A stretch of 64,000 nucleotides of DNA from Xylogone sp. PMI_703 (lineage: Eukaryota > Ascomycota > Leotiomycetes). A model generated the notes under the pieces. It saw nothing but the letters and a program-made list of their open reading frames with translations, did no database searches and was not told the origin of the DNA. Location of the stretch: NCBI GenBank assembly GCA_021399445.1, contig JAJTUQ010000005.1, positions 4,216,001 through 4,280,000 on the forward strand. The letters are read 5' to 3'. The position numbers and the translations under genes are program-made. Positions 10,788 through 22,473 of the stretch are shown here, in pieces. Within the stretch, counting starts at the first letter, position 1. Each line of letters starts with the position of its first letter.

Positions 10788-12837
10788 CATCTCGATAGGA
10801 GAAAGAGCTTTGATGGAAAAGGACTATTGTTCCTACAGCACAATCAATCCTGATGAATGGGGAGAAAGAGGGCGTTGCGTAGCTACAGATCGCGCAGCCA
10901 ATGGAAGAATACCAAGAGCGTGTTGATATTGTTCGTGACACAAACCTCACATTCATCTCCCATTATCTCGAGAGAGCGAGATAAGAGCGGGATAATGGAG
11001 AAACACACCAGTCCACCACGCTCTGGAGTTGTGTGGATTTTGCCACAGATTCGGGATGCTCCCCACATGCTGATCTACTGCACGTTGAGGGGAGCACTGG
11101 TTGATTTCGTGCGGGAACATGTGGATGATGGAGGAGACTTGGGAACTGCAGACAAAGAAAAGATTGAAGCAGAGCACATCTAGGACGCCCTTGGGAGCGG
11201 TATTGGAGGATCCTGGGATGAGTGCAGTCCAGGCGTTGCAGCCGGATGCGTGGGCATGGTAAGCGAGATCTCCTTAGTATTGTTCTTTGCACGGTGGTTT
11301 TTGGCTCCTAACCCTGTTGAGAAATCAACCTCCTCCACTCACTTTGACTGGGAACATCGAGGCTGAAGAAACTCGAAGATCGACAATCAAAGGGATGCTT
11401 GGGGTAGGATTGAGCGACATGTGGTTTCCTTTGGGGAGGGTCCCGGATCTCGGAATGTCTTCATCACCGGATGATTCAGAAGTAAGGAGCCATGAGGGGC
11501 TTTGGCAGACGCAAAGCACATGAGAACTGCAACCTTGTGATATGCATGCTATTCGTATCCTCCCCAATGACGAAGCAGAGATGTCTTCTTTGGGTATCTC
11601 AAGAGAAGTTCAAGGAACATGCAGCACAGTCGGGTCAAATGTTACCTTGAGGCGACTGTTTAAGGCGGAGAGCGCAGTTCAGGCCTCCACTCGATGTCCT
11701 ATCAACCAGAACGTATTTGTATCATGGAGTCGAACAACTGTAAGTTACTTGACTTTGGGTTGAGACTCTTTCCCCTGTGCTAAGGGATCATTAGGGCTCC
11801 TCGAATATGATAACGAAAGGAGCACTGCAAGAAGTCTCTATTCAACAAACCAGAGGCTGAAATGAAGCTAGACAGAAAGAATATTTTCGAACAGATCCCT
11901 GCAGAGATCCATGTGCCATCGGAGAATAGCATCCCGAGCATGAAACTTGAGCCCCTGGAGTGTGGTATGAAGGAGACTGGCCCAACGTACCAACTACCGT
12001 GTGGCCGGGAAAAATACCTTGAAATACGATGCAGCGTGCGTGATCTCACTGGGTCACTACAACCATACCAATCTACACACTCGTGGTTGAATGGCACTCT
12101 ATGGAAAAGGGGATCGACACACGGAAAGCAATGAAGCCAACCTGGCTGATGATAGGAGGCAGGCACATAATGGAAGCCGCGACTGTACAGCCACGCGAAC
12201 CAAACACCGGTACTTATCAGTGCCAGCTAGCACCAACATCCGGAATCACGGTCTTACTTACAGATTATCATTTCAATTAACTCAATTATTCATGTAAAGC
12301 CGAGTTGCTGAGTTGAGCACGGCTTGATCCGTTGAGCCACAATATAGTTGTGCACACTGAAGGAAGGTAGGAGAGTGGAGTTGATGTTCGCAATCTCCGG
12401 CAGATACATACCTGCATGTGTAGTCGTGTTGAATGTTTGATTGCACAAAACACAGACTGTGCCTCCGTAGCTACATACACCTAAAGGAGGCATGAGACGG
12501 TGGAGAAGGAATGCTGCTTTAAGAAGGCATGACAGGACCGCCCCCACCCATGGAAATGTTATCTCTGGCCTGAAGGCCGACGACAGTCTAGAACATCAGC
12601 CATTGATGACTAAACAGCGACTTTGCCGAGGGAGGCTCAAAAGCAAGCCAAGCCAATCATAGCTCTCTTGACTTACAAAAGTCCTCTAAGCCTCTTTTCG
12701 ACTAGCTCATGTTCAGCATATGCGGGACTCAGCCTTACGACCCCAAAAATTGTTCCCGATGTCATCGCACCACAGCCTCGAGCCTCACGATCGATTATAT
12801 CGAATTTCCTACCAAAACAGGAGATTGATCCTCCACA
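10788..12837. other. intergenic DNA with unassigned minus-strand open frames
   Basis: Several overlapping frames occur on the minus strand between about 11567 and 10953; one segment (near 11250-11160) reads AYHAHASGCNAWTALIPG and looks protein-like, but I could not build a spliced gene. The last few hundred bases before 12838 serve as promoter and leader of the next gene. Confidence 0.4.
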
Positions 12838-13470
12838 ATGTCCACAACGCAGCCTCCTCAACCACCCACTTCCTCTAAACCCAATTCCCAAGCGGAATTA
12901 ATCCACAATGTCTCCCTTGCAGCCGCCATCCTCTGCCCTATAATAATCCTCCTCCCACCTCGAAAGCTCGACACATACACTATCCTCTTAGCGGCCGGCA
13001 CATTTGCAGGATGCAACCAATTAGCATTAGAGTACACCGGTCGAAGCATTGTCGACAGGATACAATCAAAGTTACAGTCCACATCCATGACCCCCGGCGC
13101 CGAATTACCAGAGAAAGCAAAGATAATGCAGGCGCGATTACGGGAAGAAAAAGCCGCCATGTTACGGCAGAGGAATGGAATAAGTCATCCGTCTGAGCAG
13201 CAGGATAATAGCACTGTGTTGGAGGCATTAAGAAAACAAGAGGATGAGAAGAAACGGGCTTTGCTGCAGCGACTTTGGATGGGTGGGGAGAGTGCTGATT
13301 GGAAGCAGAAGAGGGACGAAAGAGAGAAGAAAGCTCTGGAGGAAGGCAAGGGATACGGTGACCTGATTATGGAACAAATCTGGGAGGTGGTGAACTGGGG
13401 CCCGAAGGAGAATAAGGAGGCCGAACATGCTGACGAGAAAGATGCTGCGGAGAAGAATCAAAAGAGGTGA
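12838..13470 (+). CDS. conserved fungal small membrane protein (often labelled 'rhomboid family membrane protein')
   Basis: Single exon, 210 residues, ATG preceded by CCACA. After a Pro/Ser-rich N-terminus there are two hydrophobic segments, about residues 24-42 and 46-64, separated by RKLDT. The remaining two thirds is soluble and strongly charged (Lys/Glu, coiled-coil-like, ending DEKDAAEKNQKR). I recall orthologues of this shape in filamentous ascomycetes carrying the 'rhomboid family' label, but no rhomboid Gly-x-Ser or His active-site motif is present here, so I would not call it a protease. The role is unknown, probably in an internal membrane. Confidence 0.72.
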   Translation: MSTTQPPQPPTSSKPNSQAELIHNVSLAAAILCPIIILLPPRKLDTYTILLAAGTFAGCNQLALEYTGRSIVDRIQSKLQSTSMTPGAELPEKAKIMQARLREEKAAMLRQRNGISHPSEQQDNSTVLEALRKQEDEKKRALLQRLWMGGESADWKQKRDEREKKALEEGKGYGDLIMEQIWEVVNWGPKENKEAEHADEKDAAEKNQKR

Positions 13471-13903
13471 CGCTGTTCCGGGTAGGAAATGATAAGTAAA
13501 GCTTCGTGTACATTATTAAATTTGGTATTGGACATATCATGGGAAAATTCTGGCTGGTAAGGAAGGACTCCCAGCTCTTTGGATTGGGAGGATCACGAGA
13601 GGAATCACACCCCTCAAGACCTTTGTAAGTATAGATAAAAAGCCCCGCAGGTGATAAAACACATCTACTGGGCTCGATTGAAGTATAGCTTGAGATAACG
13701 ATATCTACAAGTACGAAAAATACAATTTATAATCATCAATTATGCAAGAGACCTGAGTTGCAATGTTTAGCGTATGTATATTACCGTTTCCGTTTTGTTT
13801 GCCAACCAGCCATATCCCAAGCCTCTGTATCCCAATGCTATTGTGACCTCCATATCCCAAGTCTTTTTTAATATACAAATATATATGCGGCTGTAGCACC
13901 ATC

Positions 13904-15128
13904 CTACCTGCTTTTCCTCTTCTTCCTCATCTCATTCTCGGATAGATCCTCTATAGATTTTCTCTTCTCACGATCTCCCCTATGCTTCTTCTTTGGTGTA
14001 GTTTCTGGGTCTTCTAAAGACTCCTGCGATCCTTCAGAGCCTCGTCGCTTTCTCTTCTTCTCTTTCCTTGGATTCGAACCAGTCTCATCTTCTTCATCTT
14101 CCTCGGCAGCCCTTTTAGCCCTTTCCTTCAATCTCTCTTCCACGATTCTTGCTACTTCTTCACTCTGCTTAGCCAGTCCCTTAACTCTCTTCTGCTTCTT
14201 GATCTTTTTCACTTTTTTCTCGTCAATTGGCTCCTCGTCCTCATCTACGCGTCTCTTCCTCGATAACTTTTCTGCTATACCACCTGTGGAAAGTTCCATG
14301 CCGGCGGCTCTTTTCTCAGCTATCAGCTTCTTTAATTTCTTCCTTAGCTCTTTCGAGTCTTCGCCTAAGCGCGCTCTTGATTTAATCTCTGAAAGCGGTC
14401 TATCCTGCATAAGATAGTCTTCGTCGGCATCGTGATCTTGTACTTCGTTGTTCAAAGTTGCAATCTCTTGGAGATTCAGTGGTATAGACCCGGAGCTTAA
14501 CTTCACCCCGCTGAGAGCCTTCCCATCAACGCCAATGACCCCCGATTTGATATTAATAACCGTTCCGTCACCCGCTCGATCGCTCTTCGACTTTACTTGT
14601 TTCCTGATCTTATTCGTTGTCTAAACAATCACCAAAATCAGTACCCACCCAAACTCCTAGCAATGCGCAAGGAGAGCCGGAGAATCGGGGCAGTACTCAC
14701 CGCAAATTTATAACTGGAATTAGCATCTTCCCTCCCAATCCTCGCCCGCTCAATCATACCGCATAAACTCTTCCAGTGTCCCACTTCTCCTCTCTCCCAC
14801 TGCATCTGCTCTTCTTTCTCTAGAGCGCTCATTTCGGCGCGCATGCTCTCCTGGATTTGCTCGAGGCTGTATTCGCAGAGCATACTTGTTAGTCTCCATA
14901 TATTTACCAATATGTTCACTTCATAGCTTGCGCCCAGCCCCTAGAATGCGCCTGTCACATAAAGGGGCGATACCGTGTGCGCTCGAAGGTAAGACCGGTG
15001 AGTTCGATGTACACTCACAATTTGACATGCTCATCCATAAGCTCAATATGTCTCTTCACAAGAGACGCCCATTTCATATCCCTTGAATGATGATGCGTTG
15101 GTAAGTCTACAGTCGTTACAGGCGCCAT
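13904..15128 (-). CDS. Lys/Glu-rich nuclear-type protein, unrecognised family
   Basis: Three exons, 15128-15019, 14884-14701 and 14620-13904, give 336 residues in a continuous frame. Introns are 134 nt (GTGAGT...ACAAG, an AAG acceptor) and 80 nt (GTGAGT...TTTAG). The N-terminal 100 residues are helical (MKWASLVKRHIELMDEHVKF, then SMRAEMSALEKEEQM). A middle segment reads GVIGVDGKALSGVKLSSGSI. The C-terminal half is low-complexity with many KKxKK and KRKRR clusters suited to nuclear or nucleolar targeting. I cannot name the family. The helical start followed by a basic tail would fit a ribosome-biogenesis or chromatin-associated factor, but this is inference only. Confidence 0.7.
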
Positions 15129-15799
15129 GGTGAGTATCTCCTCTATTGTCGTCATAATTCACTCCTCACAACCGCTATTGTAGTCGCCGTGCTGAGAACA
15201 ACGGAAAACTTTAATCATCCAGGCATTCGATCTTGTTCCCACTTGCCATTTGATGTAGAAATTCTATGTCGTGCAGATTCTAATTTTGGGGGGTTGGACG
15301 TTGAGTCGTCGAGTCCCGTTTATTAGCTTCGGCTGTTGATTTTATTCGCGGATCGCGAGGCTGGTTGAGGGGCCGTGTATAATTCGGCAAGGCTGTCGTT
15401 TCACAAATGCAAGGCTACGTGGTCACCAATTATGACCAGGAAATAACACACTAATCCAGTTTAAGATTTATGTTATTACAGAACAAATAGATTCACATCA
15501 TACAATTAAACATCCTATGTCATATCTTGAAATTATCTCCTCTTGCACAGAGGTAATAAAGCTGTGCTTAATAAACATCCATCAATAACATAACTTGATG
15601 TCGGTAATTAAAGTAGTGTTTTTGCTGGATAATCCAGTGTTCCCTCCTATTCGATATGTGGGTTGGAGTTCAGTGACCTCCGACACTCTTACTTTTGTCA
15701 AATGTAAATCTAAACGCCGCCACCATGCAAATGCAATTTTAACTCCCCCAACCCAAGAATGAAAGTTACCAACACGTCATAGTCATACTTCGTGCACAT
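15129..15799. other. intergenic region between two minus-strand genes
   Basis: Holds the promoter of the charged-protein gene near 15129 and the 3' flank of the rhomboid gene. Two runs of AT-rich sequence are present; no gene, repeat or RNA is recognised. Confidence 0.5.
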
Positions 15800-17480
15800 T
15801 TACCGGAGTCCCATCAACTGGTCTATCGCAGCTCGTTTCGCATTAGAGGACGTGGATTGGGTATTGGTTAACTGGAGATTTCCAATATCACACCAGTGGT
15901 TGACGTTCTGTACGCGAAGTTAGTTATATCTCCACGTAAGATAAATGTGTAACTTACAATACAACTCAAATACTTGCACCAACTGCAAGTCTTTCGGTAG
16001 GTATAGAAGTTTTTCAGCAGTAAAATGAATGAGACAAAAACGCCCACCAAGGCAAGAGCCCGAATGACCCACCATGCCCACCAGGCTGGCTTGCGACCCT
16101 TGAAAAATGCAAGTGGGTGCTTGATGAATCCAGTAACACCACCGTTTTCTTGTCCATTATCTTTGAATTGACGGACAGGAGTGTATGGTGGATCGGAGCC
16201 GATTCTCGCACGTAAGGAATCTGGAGAATGAAGAATACAGATTCCGAGAACAAGTCCCATGAGGAACCCTCCAATATGAGAGAAATTATCCAGGCCAGGT
16301 AATAAGCCCAGAACAAATGATATCACTATATCGAGAAGAAGAAACAGGAGGTCTCTCGTTGGATTTCCTCCATTCCGTTTCTTCTCATCCCAGGTGTATA
16401 GCAGATCGAGTAGCGAGATTGCAAGAATACCAAATAAAGCTCCTGAAGCACCGGTGGAAGCAATACCAGTAGCGGCAAAGTTTCCACCCAAAACGAACCC
16501 AAAAATTCCAGAACTGACGTAGACGAGGAAGAAGCGAATGGAGCCAATAATTATTTCCACTTCTCGTCCCAAGCTCAACTGCATCAACATGTTGAATCCG
16601 ATATGAATTAGCCCGGCATGAAGGAAAATGGGTATGATGAATCGGAACCATTGGTTGGGTTGAGGACTTTGGTTGATGTCTCCATTGTATAGAGGTTCAG
16701 GGACACCATTGAAGCCGCACAATTGCGACAGCGTACATTCAGCGACAGAAGCATCAGTCGTGTTCGGGCAACCCCAGGAAATAGGGCCCTGAGTGGCATT
16801 TCTATCCTGAATTCCTTTAACGTTGTGCATACACGGTACATATCGTGCTCCCATATTAATCAGGACCCATGGAGATGGACCGATCATAGGGTTGAAGGAA
16901 GGATGTATCTCAATTGGTGACTTCGTTAGAGTAGCTAGCCGTAGTCAGTATTTTGGGAATTTAAGCTTAAAGAGTGGAACTCACCATTCTTCACGATCTC
17001 GGCGATGAATACGGCTACTTGAACGATGGTAAAGATGTAGACTACCCATGGGATCCGTCCTCGTTTCTTAAGAACTCCACCGAAACCGCTTATCCGATTG
17101 CGGCGCGTATTCTGTAGATACGAAGGCGCATCGCCTGCGTCATAGACGTGATCTGTTGTATTGTTGTCCTTTGGCGGAACCTGGTCGCGTAAAGGTATAG
17201 CATCATTCATCGAGCCCATTGAATCCTGTGGTCGTCCACCACCTCCCTGCCCGTAGTATCTCGAATCTTGTCCAAAGCTAGACTGGCTTCCTTGCGCCCC
17301 TAGAGGATATACATGGTCGTCGAAGGGAGCCTCAAAAGGTGACGTTCTCGGGGGGATTCCTTGGGTAGCGGGTAGTTCAGTGCGGTATGAAGGCAAGGAG
17401 TGTTCGCTGTAGGTATCGGGATATTGTTGATATGGCTGGTGTCCCGAGGACTGAGGGTTATAGTAGTCGTTGGCAGCCAT
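15800..17480 (-). CDS. rhomboid intramembrane serine protease
   Basis: Exons 17480-16985, 16934-15958 and 15907-15800 (introns 50 and 50 nt) give 526 residues. The cytosolic N-terminus (about 150 residues) is rich in Tyr, Gln, Ser and Gly; then come a first membrane segment (IPWVVYIFTIVQVAVFIAEI), a large lumenal or extracellular loop with several Cys and NxT sites, and the six-helix rhomboid core. The catalytic serine lies in GASGALFG and the catalytic histidine in HIGGFLMG; the conserved loop HAGLIHIGFNM is present. After the last helix a Cys-rich tail (CSWCKYLSC, then NHWCDIGNL) is restored only when the third exon is spliced. The product cleaves membrane-anchored substrates within the bilayer, probably in Golgi or plasma membrane. 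Substrates are unknown. Confidence 0.92.
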
Positions 17481-18023
17481 GGCCAGGATCTAATACGAAT
17501 GTCGTAGTGCAGAACGAAAGGACTAGGTTGACGAGGACCCTCGCGATCTTTTCGGATATGAAACGAGGGGGCTGGAATCGGATGTTGAAAGAAAGAAAGT
17601 CGTTCCTGTGCTTTACTGCACCATGGGAAACACTGAAACGACAGATATATGATGCTGTTGACAATGATTGGAATTTCTCTGGTTGATTTATGAAATGAGT
17701 TGGATGTTATGGAAATGACACAAAGCTGGTGTTGCACCGCCCAATCTACGTACTCAGCACCGCCTCGTCAGAACCGGGAAGTGGAGGCTGATTCGCGTCT
17801 GCATTTGACAGCCACTGCAGCGCATGTTTCAGCCGCCTAAAAATGGTTAGGTGTTGACGTGGAGCTCTGCGCACCCGTAGGTGTAGCTTGAGTAAAGCTC
17901 TCCCAGCACGTTGCCAGAACAATCGGCAGGGTCCACCAAAATTCGCCGTCAATCAGGAACCGGTGTGTCCGGAGGATCTCCAATGTTGATCCATCACGAC
18001 TGATCACTCCGGAGTCTACTTAT
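17481..18023. other. upstream region of the rhomboid gene
   Basis: Promoter-side sequence of the rhomboid gene; no gene or repeat recognised until the fold-back element at 18024. Confidence 0.5.
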
Positions 18024-18124
18024 CTCGCGGCGGACAAAATAGTTGTCAGTGTGGTACTTCTGGGCTCGCCAAACTTTGGTGGCGACTTATGTACCACCAT
18101 GCCAACTATTTTGTCCGCCGCGAG
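18024..18124. repeat. 101-bp fold-back element with perfect 22-bp terminal inverted repeats (MITE-like)
   Basis: The left arm 18024-18045 (CTCGCGGCGGACAAAATAGT plus TG) is the exact reverse complement of 18103-18124. Complementarity continues imperfectly inward, for example GTGGTAC at 18051-18057 against GTACCAC, and CGCCA against TGGCG near the centre, so nearly the whole element is one interrupted palindrome. It contains no open frame. Flanks CTTAT and CTTGT might be a worn 5-bp target duplication. The size and shape fit a miniature inverted-repeat transposable element; no second copy lies in this window. Confidence 0.75.
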
Positions 18125-18640
18125 CTTGTGTACTTCATCAGCCACCATAATACTCCACAAAAGACATTCTACAGGCCACTTGTTCAATTACTCACTATGC
18201 TGTGCCCTGTAAATATATTTCTATACTTATCCATTACTAAATAGATCGTCAAGTGATGGTCGACTTGTTGCAACTACTTCTTTACGAGCTGCAGCCTGGA
18301 TTCGAATTTCAGATATAAGCAAATGCATCCATCTCCGGGTCTCCGGAAACTTTGTATGCAAAAGTTGTGTAGACGGAACATTTTTAGAGTTATTACTATC
18401 ATAAGTCGCTATCCCACTGGGTTGTTGCCTGTGAGCAAATCCTATATACATGTGGCCATGCCTGCCTGTCATCAGTGGTATGCAGTCATGCTCGCTGCTA
18501 CCAAGTATTAATACCCGATTAATAAAATGCCCAGTCTTCTCTCTACCGCTGGTTGACTAATGGTTCCCTAAAATCATGAAAGTCCGGCTTATCCGTCATT
18601 AGTATATATCATCAATTCGTGATCTCTTCCGTGGCCCTTT
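18125..18640. other. intergenic, no gene seen
   Basis: Between the fold-back element and the 3' end of the next minus-strand gene. Short frames only; nothing recognised. Confidence 0.5.
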
Positions 18641-19115
18641 TCACATTGCTCTCTGGTACTGAATGTCAGTTCAACCGAATCCAGCAGTTCAGAGGATTGC
18701 CGGAAATGGCGCCACTTACAACAGACTGGATTTGATATTCCATCCCTACACAACTTGGCTCAGCTGTCTCCAAGCAAAAGTCCTCTAACGCCCATTTCAG
18801 AAGAAACCGAAAAGTATTGCGACCAACGCCAATCAACGCCTGTGATATGAAAAATGCGGTCCAGACAAAACAGGCCAATACAATGGCAAACATGAAGTTC
18901 CACGCCATTCTTTCGTTCGGCGTCATGACATATCCACCAAAGGTGATGTTATAGCGATACCACATTATCTTCACACGATGTACGAGAACGTTATACCATG
19001 ATGACTGAGGTAGACGAACAAGATGATATTTCTCAGTCATAACACGCTTCAAGTTTGAACGGGGTTTCTGGAGAGAGTTGAACGTAGCACTCGAAGTATC
19101 GTGGTACTTGATCAT
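18641..19115 (-). CDS. probable small subunit of serine palmitoyltransferase (Tsc3/ssSPT-like)
   Basis: True ATG at 19115-19113. Exon 19115-18720, intron of 61 nt (GTAAGT...CTGACATTCAG), and a last exon 18658-18641 give 137 residues. The core reads YRYNITFGGYVMTPNERMAW and then a single hydrophobic helix FMFAIVLACFVWTAFF. This matches the pattern of SPT small subunits: a basic lead-in, Tyr-rich segment, Met-x-Pro-x-Glu-(K/R) just before one membrane helix. Such subunits sit in the ER membrane and stimulate the first step of sphingolipid synthesis. The tail beyond the helix (about 45 residues, Cys-containing) is longer than in short family members, so an additional unseen intron is possible. 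The GTG-initiated extension upstream is not used in this call. Confidence 0.58.
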
Positions 19116-22100
19116 TTTCGAACACGGCACCGGATGACTCGAAACTTGGAAATATGGAATTGACGGATTCAGTGGATGCTACTTTCTTCTGGCTCAACAA
19201 TCGTCGTCGTTCACTCTATAACACGATGCTCAGGTAATATAACCGCTTTCTTGAATCAAATTTCAATGTTATCTCCCGCTTGTTTGGTCAGTCACGAGGT
19301 TGAGAAGGGCAGAAATACAACAAGTGTTTAAGAACAAGAGGAGATGATTTATTGGTATTTCAGCAGAAGAAAGACTGAGTCCTACCTTCCCTTCACAGGC
19401 GGAAGCACAGCAGCAGCTTCTTCCCTTTTACTCCCAACAGATACACAAAAGTGCAAAAAGAGAAATCTACCTCGCGCTTGCACTCGATACAATGATTCAA
19501 CAGGCCTGAGACAGATTAAGAAAAAGAAGCTGCCACAAACGAATTTAGGGTTCCACGACGCGGACCTTCTGTTATGCATTAATAATATTAGGGAAACCAG
19601 CCAAACAATTTGCGCTCGAGCTGGATTACACGAGCATTATCTTATAGCGAGCTGATCCCGACCCTCTCAGAGCTAACTGGTATGTGTAATCAGACGGCAG
19701 CTTGTACTGTAACGTCATGGAGGCCATACCCGTGGCATCCGAAGCAACCCAAGACTACGTCCATTTAAGTCCTTTATTCCCGCCGAGTGGAGGTGCATCA
19801 CAAGACCGTTGAAGGGAAAGTGTTACTTCTCATTGTGAGGTCTGAATGGCAGCACCGTCCGATTATCCGTGCAACCGAGCACAGGTCCAAGGACCAGAAG
19901 CAGAACTTGATCATCGAGAGCATGTTTATGTCATATGCATTTGGTTTGCTTACAACTCGTCCTTCCTCGACCGCCGTTCCTGTCCGACACTAATCGGAGG
20001 AGATAGAGGGAACAAAAGGCTGTTCTCCGACTCGAGGCTCCCGATTTCCTTCCGCAGAATAACGCTGCAGCGAGGCTGCATGAATCATGGAGCTTTTGCC
20101 CCGGTGCAGGGCTCCCGCCGCCGCGCCAATGACAGGGCTGACAAAGCTACCTCGACGGGGACGCTAATGCACCCAGGAGCACTCCTAACTTCATTCCTCC
20201 AATCCTTCATTTACTTCATCTAGGAGTTTTCTCACATCATATTTCCAACGTACGATACTGGCAACTCCTTTTGGCATGTGGCATCCGCCGACCATGGGGA
20301 AGATCATAGCTCCCGAATTGTCGAGTTTGTGTGTTGTGGTTAGTCCTTCTACCAGTCCAGTTTCTGCGGTCCAATACCGGAGGCTTTTTTAAACCCTTAC
20401 CTCAGTGATTACGGTATCAATTTTTTTGATTACCCTTTGCTTCTACCCCTTCCCGCTATCGATCAATAAATCCATCAAACCGTCTTCTCGAGACTTTCAC
20501 CCGTATCCGAATCTGTCTAGCTTCTGGATAAAAACAAACAACACCAGGCTTGGTACGGAATGCTCGGTTCTGCATTCATTAATCGGCGAGAAGAGTGACA
20601 ACTAGGGAAGCTTCCAGTATCAGCGGCCGCAAGTTTTTCCATCCGTACCCCACACTTCTTCGCTGAGGAACTCCTTACACCTAGGATTGGGAAGCTTCGG
20701 AAGTAGAAGAGCTCCGAATTTGCTAATTATCCAATTGTGATAAGAAATTAGTTCCTAATCCGGGTTTAACGCCTCGCTAAGGCTACCAGTACATATTTCG
20801 CATACTCCGTACGCAGGTTTAAATATCACACGAGGTTGGATAGTGGGTTAAGTATACAGTCTTATGCTCATACTTTTCTACCCTATCACTTTCGCCAAAG
20901 GACAATATCCGACAGTAATATGATGTCCGGATCCTCCTACTTATAATCACCATTATATCCTTCGCCTAATAACTTACGCCCATTAGTTTGAGGATTGCAC
21001 CGGCAGATTCTCGCGCGAAAAACGCTGTGCGGAATCTTGACGTCTCTGAAACGAATAAGGAAGCACTGTTATACTCTCTGGACCTTCACGATGTTGATGC
21101 TAATACCACAAGTGGGAATATGCCTTCTGCACAGCCTCCGCATATCTTCACTGCTTCACACTAAAATGGGCAATGTTTGCGACTTAAATCGCGAGAAGAA
21201 ACCGTTGAGAGTCGATTAGCCAGTCGCAGGGAGATTTTCTAAACGTCTCAGATCGGGTTTTGTATGATCTTTCCAGGGTCTTCTGATTGGCCATCAAGCT
21301 TAAAACGCACTTCGTAGGTTGATGTGGAAGGGGATCCAGGCGCTCCAAGCTTAAAAGGGGATCCTGGGGGATCGTCGGCTATGGCGCCCGTTGGGCTGTG
21401 TTGCTTATTCCCACCGTCAACCATCACAGTCTAGTAAGGCATATCTCTTTTTCTTCATTTCATTAATTCTATTTCATAACTATCTTGGTATTCATTTCAA
21501 ATTTTTAAAATTATATCTAGTTTATTCGATCTTTCCCATCATTTACAGGTAGCTGAAAGAAGCCTATATTACCATAGATTCAATCCTACTTTTACAGTAG
21601 GAGAATTATAGACCGTCTATGCTGCGGAGAAATAGAGGCTGTGCGATGATTTACAACTCTAACTTAATCTTCACACTAGCTCGATTCAATCCCTGCATTT
21701 CATGCGTCGCTTAGTCTTGAGTTTTTCTGCTCTTATCGTCGCGCCGTTGAGGGATTCGCACAGAACTTGCCGCCGCTGTGACGTTTGACGCTTGCCCTCG
21801 CCTTGAGTCTCTACTAGTACACATAAAGGAGTTGCATTCGAAGAACCCTGTTCTAGGTGAGCCGGGCTTACCTTTGGTATCATCTATTGGGTGAAGATTC
21901 CTTGCCCGATTTCGTTTTGTCAGTCGCCTTACCTTTTCGTTCCTAGTCTCAAAAGAATTTATCATGATCCACTCGAGATGGAAGTATTGGCCTCGACCCT
22001 GTGTAAGTCTTTAGGGTAAGTCGTTTCCTTCAGAAATGGGTCCGTGACAAGCTTCACACTGGCACAAGTTGTTTCGTGTGTTTGATATATGGTCGGGTCT

Positions 22101-22473
22101 CGCAAACATGTCCGAGTTAGGTCCCAAGTGCTATCATTCTTCTCTTCTGCCGGAAGCTTTGGACGAGACAGAGACTTACAGACATGCTTGGCATGTTTTA
22201 TATCCTCAGAAATCAATTCAGGAGTCATTTGAGTATACGGAAAACGCAGTCTACTAGCAAAATACGTCTCCAAGAACCAACTATAAGTACTTCCTAATGG
22301 TCTGCTCTTTTCCCTTCATCAGTGATCAATAAACGCATTCATACTTCATTCTTCTCTTCAAAGTATATCTTATTTAATTTATCAGCTGTCTTTACGATTG
22401 ATTCGTAATCACATTCTCCCTTGCACGCTCACTTCGACAGAATTTTTCAGCCTTACACAGATATCTCAGCAAA
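19116..22473. other. 3.4-kb intergenic region
   Basis: Divergent upstream space of the SPT-subunit-like gene (left) and the Egh16-type gene (right). Open frames are short and overlapping, with no domains. A pair of similar GGGGATCC-centred segments occurs near 21330-21370. I see no RNA gene or transposon. Confidence 0.5.
22282..22287 (+). promoter_or_regulatory. TATA-like box of the Egh16-type gene
   Basis: TATAAG lies 192 nt upstream of the ATG at 22474, followed by a C/T-rich leader (CATTCTTCTCTTC near 22343). Position and context suit the core promoter of an inducible secreted-protein gene; assignment is inference. Confidence 0.35.

Noticed and set aside
16014..16316. Second open frame across the rhomboid gene
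   Set aside because: A shadow frame of the real coding exon, with no independent signals.
18666..19130. Longer SPT-subunit frame starting at 19130
   Set aside because: That codon is GTG, not ATG, and the intron near 18719 gives a better end.
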